Positions 55,973-64,000 of a DNA stretch of 64,000 bases are shown here, piece after piece. The notes beneath the pieces are model-generated. The model was given only the letters and a program-made list of their open reading frames with translations. It did not search any database and was not told where the DNA came from. Every line of letters starts with the position of its first letter. Position 1 is the stretch's first letter. A program made the position numbers and the translations under genes. The stretch comes from Rickettsiales bacterium (GTDB taxonomy: Bacteria > Pseudomonadota > Alphaproteobacteria > Rickettsiales > UBA6187), in the NCBI GenBank assembly GCA_028223895.1, contig JAOIVE010000001.1, positions 33,454-97,453 of the forward strand. Direction: 5' to 3'.

Positions 55973-58900
55973 TTAGGAAGCATCATCACCTCTATTTGCA
56001 TTTCTTCCTACCCTTATTGCACCTTCACCACCTGAATTTCTTCCTCTTTGTGAAGTACCACCAGGACTTACAATACCATCTAAGTTATATCGACGATTCT
56101 TCATTTTTCTAATTTCCTTTTTTGCTTCTTTTGCCAGGTCTTTTTCATATGTTTGAACTTCATATTCTTGCTGCCGTCTTTCTAAGCTAATTTTACGTCT
56201 TGTATTAAAATCTTTTACTGACTGATTAATATCTGAAGCCTTATCTGCAATGTCAGAGCCAAGAGAACTAAATCCTTCTTTACTGGTTTTCATAGCACTT
56301 ACAAGGCCTCTTGCTGTTGTTTCTTTAGCTTGAGCCAAACTATCTTTAATATTTTCTTTAGTAAGAGATTTTCTGATATTTTCAGCTGCATTCTTTCTTG
56401 CCTCAGCACCAAGATTTTTCTTAGCTGAATCTTTTGCTGACGCCAGTCCTGACTTAATATCATCTTTTAATGACTTAGCGCCTTCTCTTGCACCTTTAAG
56501 CGCATCTTTTGTATCTTGCTTAAGGCCAGAAGCACCTTTTTTGATATCCGCAGCTAATGCCTTTCTATCTTTATTCAGTTGTTTAAGAGAACTTTTTGCC
56601 TCTTCTTTCAACTGACCGGGAATAGTTGATATTTTATCAGCAGGGCTAGCTTTAACAGTATCTGCAGCTGACTGCATCTGACTACCAAGATTACGCTTTG
56701 CACCAACATAACGCACAGGACCATCATGACCTCCTGGAGCACCTTTATTTATTCTGTTAAACCCTCTTTTGAAAGAGTCAATCTTATCTTCAAGATTTGC
56801 CTGAGCTTTGCCCATATTTTCTTCAAAATTTTTAATGGCCTCTTTTCCTCCGGCATATAATTCCTTGGCTTTCTCAGGAGAACTCGTAATTGCCTTTCTG
56901 GTAAGTACTGCGGCCTGCCCACCCTTAAGAGCCACACTGCCCAGGCCTTCAGCAATCTGGCGAGGAGATGCAACAGGCGCAGAACTTAAAGAGGCCGCAC
57001 CAGCACCACCAGTTCCACTCATAGTACCTATAATTTTTGAAGACATTTTTTCGACAGAATCAAGCATCGAATAAATTATGAAACAAATTATTACTATTTT
57101 TAAAAGACCATCAAAAAGATCTTTGTCATTAGATCCTCTAAATATTACTTTATTAACCGCAAGATCATTCTTAGAAACATCTTCAGGACCAAATGCCTTA
57201 CTAATGTCAGTGTGTACACGCCTAAATTTGGCAGTCTGATATATACACCCGACCTGTCTTTGATTTTCTGCGATTATATCTTCTAATGGAGTTGAACCAA
57301 AATTACCCTTTACACCTTCCAATACATTACCACCATTACATTTTCCTCCCGACATTACGATGTCGTTATTAGCATCAAACCTTATGTTTTTGCCATATAT
57401 AACATGATCAAATATCACAAAAGAAAACGATAAGAATCCAAATAATATAACTGGTTGCAATGAGAACGAAATAAACTGCTTTAACCAGGAATTAAACATT
57501 GTTTTAGAAAAAGAAAATAATACAGCAGGTATAAAAAGCGGCGCAATAAATGTCATAAGGCCAATAGCTAAAATAGCCATTATATATATATGCACTATTC
57601 TGATTGTTATCATAACTATAAATAGAAGAAAAATAAACGTAAATACGAAAATAGGAATGCCATAATCACTACTTACAATAGATAGAAAACCCATCCATAA
57701 TGACCTTGGAACATCTTTGTTCTGTATAACTATATCGCCATCCTGATAAGTTCCTTTAAAGGCATTTACTCCCAAATACTTACTTATTCGACAATCTAAA
57801 GTATCCCAAAGCATCATATGCTGCTGATCTGGGGCATAATTGTGATATTTAAAATCACAAAAGACCCTTTCTCCACTTTTTACCATAGACTCTTTCATGG
57901 ATACCAGCTCTTTTGACACATCTTCATAGATTTTTTTCTTAGATTCAACAAGCGCAGTTAGCCCGGCAACATCAACAGAAGTAACTTCTCCTTCTTTTGA
58001 TGCTATCTCGCCTTTTTTGGCGTTATATGCTGCAATTGCTGAATCATAAGCACTTTTAGCAGCATTTTCTTTTGCTGTGGCAGAGTCTAAAGATGTTTTT
58101 AATTCACTGGTTTTATAGGATGAAATCAAAATAGGATCATCATTATTTACTGTTGTTGGAGAGATTGTGCTTGTAATATCATTTCCGTTTTCATCTTTAC
58201 CCGATAATGTATATGTGTAATGAACAGTTCCGCCAAATCTCCAAAGCTTTAGATCAGCATCCTGGCGCTCTTTCTCAGATTCTGGAATCTTCTGATTTAT
58301 ATATGCAAGCTTGTCATTATAATAACTACCAGCCATCATTGCATCGTAAGATGTATCTAATGTAAGCCCAACTGTTGCCTTATCAGTATTAATTTGAGAA
58401 ATTAGAGGATTAGCTAAACTATCAGCAGTTTTTCTGCCATTAGTGATGTCTAATTGATCTGAAGTTAATGACGAACTATTTGCAGCTGCAACTGCTGCGT
58501 TATATGCACTTCTTTTTTCAGCAACCTGCGTTGCTTTATATGAATCAAAACCAGTTCTTGCAACATACTCGCCATTTACCCCTTTACAGCCGGCTTTCCA
58601 TATTGATATTGTGTAAGTAAAACCACCAGAGTTATCCTCTTCATAATTTGTAAAAAACTGATCTGAGAATCTATAATATAATTTTCCATTATTTATCTTA
58701 GAAACCTCTTCTGCGACATCAGAAGTCATTACATATGTACCAGGCGGCTGATTAGCAGAGGAAGAACCTGCAGCGTCAGGAAATTCAGTATTAGGATTCT
58801 TATCAGAAAAATAAAACCAGAATCCCGTACCTGAATATTTTCCTGGATCAGTACCGTAAGCCTTCCAGAACTCACTTCTATTGGGTAATATTATCGAATA

Positions 58901-61126
58901 TTTATCATCAACATTAATTTCATTCCCCGCCGCCTGCCATTGAGTATTGGCATTAGCAGATGCAAAACCTGAGGAACTTGAGTCTGGCGATGATTGGTAC
59001 ATTATTTCACAGCTCGCAGCTTCAGCTGCATCAAGTTCACTTTTTTTAGTACTCACATCATCAAGAAGCTTCTTGGCATCCCAAATTTTTTTTAAATCTT
59101 CAAGATTTGTTTTTAGCCTTCCATAGGCTACTTCCTTATTTCTTGCCTCGTTATATAAAGCCTCCATTGCAGCTTTATCTTCTTTTGCTTTATCGTTATA
59201 GGATTTTGCAGAAGGCTCGGATTCACCATTCAAAACCGGCGAACATAAACTTTTTGCAGTTTTATAAGTAACATGGCTAGCTGTTGAACCTGCTGTACAT
59301 TTTATACCGCCATATGTTTTATTATAACAGGCGTTAAAAGCTGCTTCTCTTTGGCTAGAGTCTGCTATCTTTGCAGCATCATAAGTACATTTCATCAATT
59401 CACTAACTGCATTTAGATAATTGTCCTGTCTGGCAGTTGGTGTTGCACTATAAGCTGCCAAGGCAGCAGAAGATGTTACTTTACTCGCATCCCAGGCTTT
59501 CTTGGCCTTGTTAACCTCTCCACATAATGTTCCGGAATTATCAGGATCTATATAAGCGCAAGGGTCATTTCCAAGACTTGCTTTTAATAATTCCAAATCA
59601 CGACTTAACCTAGCGCTCTGACCACTTCCCTCAATTAATTTTTTCTTCGCATCTTCCCACTCTGAGAAAGAAGTGCGTTGTTGTGCAATTTTTGCCCTTA
59701 TTGTTGGATCTTCACTCACACCAATTCCTGCATCAAGAACAATCATTGAAAGACCTTTTGATATATTCATAGCGCTTGTATAAGCAGTTATCATTCCAGG
59801 TCCGACCGCAAAATAAATCACTAATGCAAGCTTTATACCCAGCCACATCCATTCTTCGCGCTTAGGTACTTCCTTACCTGACATCAATTTATAGCCAAAC
59901 ATTATTATGTATAAGGCTAATAAAGCTCTGACTATGTCTTTTAATCTTTCCTGCATTTGAGAAAAGAAGCTAACCGTAGACTCACCATCTTTAGCCTCAG
60001 GAGTAAATATATTTAGTATAGTTTCCTCAACACACTGAACAGCAACTCCTAAAAAAGGATGCTCATATTGAGATGCAGATTTGCTATAGTCACTACATAC
60101 AGGTGATATTAACTTTCCAAAATTAACAACAGGAGGAGCACTCACGCTACTAGGTAAAGCAATGCAATTATTACTTATCTGATTTTTTACTACACCAGAC
60201 TCAACTTTTGTGCCAACGCCACTTGAAGAGCCAGATTCATAAGATATTGATTCATAATATTTTTTAACATCGTTATATTTAAATATATATTTTTTAGGAG
60301 CTGTACTATCAGCATTATTTTGAACTCTTGAATAAAATAGAGAATCTTCGGTTGTAGGCGGAGTTTCTGAAGAGCCAACTATATCAACAAACCATTTTTT
60401 ATATTTATATCCTACAGGAACAGCTGATGGCAAAGAATAAGCACAAGCCATATTACCTTCACGCACAACGCTGAAATTTATTCCTGAATTGACAACTACT
60501 TCTTTTGTTTCGCCAATTCCTACTTCTGCAGTAGCTGCCGCACTTGCAGCTAATAAATCCTTCATTGAAGAATTTGTATAAGGAGCAAAAGGATACGCTT
60601 TCTCAATTAGTGAGTCTGTATGATTTGCAGCAACAGGAAAATTAGGATCAAATTTTATTCTAACTTTAAATTTGCTGATATCAATCCCCTGCCCTTTACA
60701 TGACTTGGTGTTAATATCTCTTGTATTGTCAATAACAGGATTACCATCACTATCTCTATAAAGACTTCCATCGCTTTTAATCCTATATGGATCATTATCC
60801 GGCAATGCCGCAGGATTACAATTTCCCCCTAAAATAGAAGCACCGGGAGCCTTGATAAATTGCTCATCAGCATTTGCCGTCTGAAAGCTTCCCAAATATA
60901 TAAATATTACTGATAATAAAGATATTATTGCTTTTTTAGGCGCGGCAAGCATCATACCACCAAAAAGGCTACTAACCTTTTCAATATAAAAAATAGCCGC
61001 ATATTTTAACAATAATTCCTTGAGAAATCTCCCCCTATTCTCAGCATTTAATTTGTTAAAATTATTGGCCTTTTTACACATTATCACAAATTTGTGATAA
61101 AAATATGTATTTTTTAGCCTAAACAT
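55973..61126 (-). CDS. virB6: Giant VirB6-like T4SS protein (1717 aa)
   Basis: HPFLGVAVQCVEETILNIFTPE...DIVRALLALYIIMFGYKL; long Lys/Ala-rich C-term. Confidence 0.87.
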   Translation of the reverse strand: MFRLKNTYFYHKFVIMCKKANNFNKLNAENRGRFLKELLLKYAAIFYIEKVSSLFGGMMLAAPKKAIISLLSVIFIYLGSFQTANADEQFIKAPGASILGGNCNPAALPDNDPYRIKSDGSLYRDSDGNPVIDNTRDINTKSCKGQGIDISKFKVRIKFDPNFPVAANHTDSLIEKAYPFAPYTNSSMKDLLAASAAATAEVGIGETKEVVVNSGINFSVVREGNMACAYSLPSAVPVGYKYKKWFVDIVGSSETPPTTEDSLFYSRVQNNADSTAPKKYIFKYNDVKKYYESISYESGSSSGVGTKVESGVVKNQISNNCIALPSSVSAPPVVNFGKLISPVCSDYSKSASQYEHPFLGVAVQCVEETILNIFTPEAKDGESTVSFFSQMQERLKDIVRALLALYIIMFGYKLMSGKEVPKREEWMWLGIKLALVIYFAVGPGMITAYTSAMNISKGLSMIVLDAGIGVSEDPTIRAKIAQQRTSFSEWEDAKKKLIEGSGQSARLSRDLELLKASLGNDPCAYIDPDNSGTLCGEVNKAKKAWDASKVTSSAALAAYSATPTARQDNYLNAVSELMKCTYDAAKIADSSQREAAFNACYNKTYGGIKCTAGSTASHVTYKTAKSLCSPVLNGESEPSAKSYNDKAKEDKAAMEALYNEARNKEVAYGRLKTNLEDLKKIWDAKKLLDDVSTKKSELDAAEAASCEIMYQSSPDSSSSGFASANANTQWQAAGNEINVDDKYSIILPNRSEFWKAYGTDPGKYSGTGFWFYFSDKNPNTEFPDAAGSSSANQPPGTYVMTSDVAEEVSKINNGKLYYRFSDQFFTNYEEDNSGGFTYTISIWKAGCKGVNGEYVARTGFDSYKATQVAEKRSAYNAAVAAANSSSLTSDQLDITNGRKTADSLANPLISQINTDKATVGLTLDTSYDAMMAGSYYNDKLAYINQKIPESEKERQDADLKLWRFGGTVHYTYTLSGKDENGNDITSTISPTTVNNDDPILISSYKTSELKTSLDSATAKENAAKSAYDSAIAAYNAKKGEIASKEGEVTSVDVAGLTALVESKKKIYEDVSKELVSMKESMVKSGERVFCDFKYHNYAPDQQHMMLWDTLDCRISKYLGVNAFKGTYQDGDIVIQNKDVPRSLWMGFLSIVSSDYGIPIFVFTFIFLLFIVMITIRIVHIYIMAILAIGLMTFIAPLFIPAVLFSFSKTMFNSWLKQFISFSLQPVILFGFLSFSFVIFDHVIYGKNIRFDANNDIVMSGGKCNGGNVLEGVKGNFGSTPLEDIIAENQRQVGCIYQTAKFRRVHTDISKAFGPEDVSKNDLAVNKVIFRGSNDKDLFDGLLKIVIICFIIYSMLDSVEKMSSKIIGTMSGTGGAGAASLSSAPVASPRQIAEGLGSVALKGGQAAVLTRKAITSSPEKAKELYAGGKEAIKNFEENMGKAQANLEDKIDSFKRGFNRINKGAPGGHDGPVRYVGAKRNLGSQMQSAADTVKASPADKISTIPGQLKEEAKSSLKQLNKDRKALAADIKKGASGLKQDTKDALKGAREGAKSLKDDIKSGLASAKDSAKKNLGAEARKNAAENIRKSLTKENIKDSLAQAKETTARGLVSAMKTSKEGFSSLGSDIADKASDINQSVKDFNTRRKISLERRQQEYEVQTYEKDLAKEAKKEIRKMKNRRYNLDGIVSPGGTSQRGRNSGGEGAIRVGRNANRGDDAS

Positions 61127-63530
61127 TTCTTACCCTTTCCCAAAATATGGGTAACCAGATTTCAGGATCATCTCCAACTTCTTTAATAACTTCTGCCAGA
61201 AGAATAACCGTCTCCGCACGACCGGATAACACATTTATAACATCATCCATTCCGCTTAGATCAATTCTGGCAACAACAGCATCTAATCCCTGCTTAACAA
61301 GGAAAAAACGACTAGTTGGATCGGTTGTTTTTATAAGTGTAAATTCACGCTGACTAAGCATAAAATGTGTTTTATACACATCTGTAGCTTTTAAATTTGG
61401 CAGAAATATCTGCGTAGCTGTCTGCTGAATTAAAGTATCGCTAATTTGACTCTTACTTGCATCTTCAACTGATTGAGTAGCAAAAATTACGAAGCAATTT
61501 AATTTTCGCAATACCTTCAACCAATCTTTAATTTTAGGAGCAAATATATCATTATCAATTAATGCCCAGGCCTCGTCTAAAACAATCATGCTGGGTGTTC
61601 CATCAAGTGATAAATTTATTTTGTGGAATATATATAATAAAACCGGGCCCAAGGCTGCTTTATCTTTTAGAAGATCACCCATTTCAAAACCAAATACCAG
61701 ATCCTTACCAAAATCTATGCAATCTTCATTATTATCAAAAACATTTGCATGCGATCCATTTCCATGCCACATAGATATGCGACTAGCTAAACTTCCAGCA
61801 CCGCCCATACCTAAAAATGCTGCGATGTTGCTTAATTTTCGATCTGCCTTATCAAGTTTAAAATTACCACTTATAGCCTCTTCTATGCGCATTCCGTCTT
61901 CAGCGTCTATAGTTTCTCCATTTACTGTTAATAAATGCTTTAGCCAATCCATTAAGAATCCACGATTTTCTCCCGTATCTTCAAGTTGCAACGGATTAAA
62001 ACCACAATCACCACTTGGGTCTATAACTGTATATCTGCCATCAAGTGCTCGAATGAATATTTCAGCACCGCGATCTTTATCAAAGAAAAACATACGACAA
62101 TTAAATTTTCTTGCCTGAGCGCATAAAAAATTCATTAAAACAGTTTTACCAGCACCTGTAGGCCCAATGATAGTAGTATGCCCAACATCTCTGACATGGA
62201 AGTTAAAATAAAAAGGCGTTCCTGATGTGGTATCAAGCACCGTTACAGCCTCTCCCCAGTGATTCTTCTCCTTTTGCCCGGTTGGATAATTATGAAAAGA
62301 TGCAAAACCTGAAAGGTTTAAGGTATTTATAGTAGCCCTTCTTACTGCAAAATCTTCATTACCAGGAAGCTGCGCCCAATATGCAGGCTCAAGATTAACC
62401 CTTTCTCTAACAGGTATCATACCAGCATTACCAATTTCAGTACTGCACATGGCAAGAGAGTTTTCTAAAGATTTAGCGCTATCATCAATACATAAAACCG
62501 TTAAATGATGCTTACCAAAACCAATAGTACCACTCATAGCCATATCAAGCGCTTCATTAATCTCATAGGTCTGAGATACGGCCACATCACCAGATTGCAC
62601 CATCCTTCCTTGCTGTATTTTCATAGCAGCTATTGAAGATGAGCGGTCAGTAAATGTAAATGATTGACTAATAACCAACTCAAAAGGCATTTGCAAAAAT
62701 GCATCTAACATTCCTGCTGAAGTTTTTTGCCCATATTCTTTTATACTAACAATTCCTGCAAAACGACTACCTTTTGGCCCTCTTACCTCCATTGCCCTTG
62801 AACCAAAATATAATCTATGAGTAGGTAAATATTTTGATAAATTCATAGTTGGCATTTGCATTGGCGAACCAACACCGCAATTTACTATCTTTCCCAGAAA
62901 CTCTGCCACTTCTGAATAAAGGACTCCATTATCTCCAACATATGCACCAAGCAGCTGTGGTTTGTAATCTCTAAGAGTTGTTACTATACGAGAGGTCATT
63001 TCGTCTAATTCGTCATATGCATCCTGCATTGAAGATTCCCACAAGCTCTTATCTGCAGTTTCCTGTAATTTCTGGAAAAACCCTTCTATTGAAGCTATAC
63101 CCTTTCTACCAGACTTTCTGGTTACCGTTAAATAAAGTTCGTTAACATAGCTTTCATGAGATATATGTTTTTTTCTCCAGGTTTCTTCCATATAAGTTGC
63201 AAAACCAGGAGGCATTGACTTGTCACGCTCTTGTGAGTTAAAAATACTCTGACGTCTGCGGATTATATAGAAGTTAAGGACAACATTACCTGCGCCAATA
63301 CCCTTTAAAAGTATATTTCTTATACCTTTTCTAATATCTATATCTTCATCATCAGCCGTTTCAAATGAATATCCTCCAAATCTTATAACCTGAAGCATAC
63401 TATCGTCATTGGTAAGTACTGTGTGGTTATTCCAGAAGCATTTATAAGGGATAAATTCAGACTCAGGAAATTCCCTCTTGGCGTATTTATATTTAGCTGC
63501 ACGGTTTTTTGATAACTTCACCATAACCAC
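61119..63530 (-). CDS. virB4: T4SS ATPase VirB4
   Basis: Walker A TTIIGPTGAGKTVLMNFL, Walker B PSMIVLDEAWALI, FATQSVEDASKSQI. Confidence 0.97.
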   Translation of the reverse strand: MVMVKLSKNRAAKYKYAKREFPESEFIPYKCFWNNHTVLTNDDSMLQVIRFGGYSFETADDEDIDIRKGIRNILLKGIGAGNVVLNFYIIRRRQSIFNSQERDKSMPPGFATYMEETWRKKHISHESYVNELYLTVTRKSGRKGIASIEGFFQKLQETADKSLWESSMQDAYDELDEMTSRIVTTLRDYKPQLLGAYVGDNGVLYSEVAEFLGKIVNCGVGSPMQMPTMNLSKYLPTHRLYFGSRAMEVRGPKGSRFAGIVSIKEYGQKTSAGMLDAFLQMPFELVISQSFTFTDRSSSIAAMKIQQGRMVQSGDVAVSQTYEINEALDMAMSGTIGFGKHHLTVLCIDDSAKSLENSLAMCSTEIGNAGMIPVRERVNLEPAYWAQLPGNEDFAVRRATINTLNLSGFASFHNYPTGQKEKNHWGEAVTVLDTTSGTPFYFNFHVRDVGHTTIIGPTGAGKTVLMNFLCAQARKFNCRMFFFDKDRGAEIFIRALDGRYTVIDPSGDCGFNPLQLEDTGENRGFLMDWLKHLLTVNGETIDAEDGMRIEEAISGNFKLDKADRKLSNIAAFLGMGGAGSLASRISMWHGNGSHANVFDNNEDCIDFGKDLVFGFEMGDLLKDKAALGPVLLYIFHKINLSLDGTPSMIVLDEAWALIDNDIFAPKIKDWLKVLRKLNCFVIFATQSVEDASKSQISDTLIQQTATQIFLPNLKATDVYKTHFMLSQREFTLIKTTDPTSRFFLVKQGLDAVVARIDLSGMDDVINVLSGRAETVILLAEVIKEVGDDPEIWLPIFWERVRNV

Positions 63531-63612
63531 CTAATTATTCCTTAGTTGTATTAACATCAGATATTTTAAAAATAATTTTTCCTCCAATGTTAAAACGCTA
63601 ATCATTAATATT

Positions 63613-63912
63613 TCACATTACGTCATAAGAGTTAGTCATTCCGTGATAAAAACGGTTACTACACCTATTACATTTCTGCTGCTTAACCATAAATAATTCT
63701 ATAAATAAAGGCTCTTTTTGCGATGCTATATATCCTATAGCATGCAATAAAGGCATTGCCAGAAATGCCCTAAAATCGCTTGATGCAACATAATACATCA
63801 TGCATCCAAAAAAATTCAAAATAACAACTGAGTAGCTTACGCCAAACAACATTGATGGACGGGTAAGCCCCAGAAACACAGGATCAACTTCTAATTCTCC
63901 AGTACCTGACAT
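63613..63912 (-). CDS. virB3: VirB3-like T4SS protein
   Basis: VDPVFLGLTRPSMLFGVSYSVVILN; upstream of virB4. Confidence 0.85.
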   Translation of the reverse strand: MSGTGELEVDPVFLGLTRPSMLFGVSYSVVILNFFGCMMYYVASSDFRAFLAMPLLHAIGYIASQKEPLFIELFMVKQQKCNRCSNRFYHGMTNSYDVM

Positions 63913-64000
63913 ACCTCTTCCCTCCTAATATAATAGCCTGACTTGCCTATTAATGAGACAATCAGTATATCACTTTTCTTCACAATATAACACAATAAAG

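Noticed and set aside
1-64000. CRISPR arrays, rRNA operons and tRNA genes
   Set aside because: No regularly spaced repeats, rRNA-like blocks or complete tRNA cloverleafs seen by eye; a tRNAscan/Infernal run would be needed to be certain

Overview
The window has three blocks. (1) About 1-20.4 kb: a lambda/GTA-like siphophage structural module, almost all on the minus strand. In transcription order it has TerS, TerL (GpA type), a gpW-like protein, portal, a prohead protease-capsid fusion, DUF2190, head-tail joining, gpU-like, tail tube, G/GT chaperone with a -1 frameshift signal, tape measure, DUF2460, DUF2163 and NlpC/P60. Foreign cargo sits inside the tail genes: mobile mystery A/B (HTH/Fic), ExoD, TerC, TSUP and an HNH-like gene. 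(2) About 20.46-33.84 kb: a stress-tolerance island with a truncated phaC, a Crp/Fnr regulator, two Hsp20s, rhodaneses, CBS, Dps, L,D-transpeptidase, a SpoIIAA-like protein, LapA-like, TerC and ExoD. It is bounded on both sides by truncated genes and by two diverged direct copies of a small phage gene. Essentially every transcription unit in it carries a TTGAT-N4-(A/G)TCAA (FNR-like) box. (3) About 34.5-64 kb: visibly AT-rich, Rickettsiales-like DNA with a frameshifted TonB receptor, a 927-aa candidate effector, a HepT/MntA pair, carbonic anhydrase, and a virB3-virB4-virB6 x5 type IV secretion operon whose VirB6 proteins carry lipoprotein signals and lectin-like motifs. The strongest candidate for something new is the self-contained FNR-box stress regulon embedded in prophage DNA. 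All family names come from reading protein motifs by eye; no database search was run.
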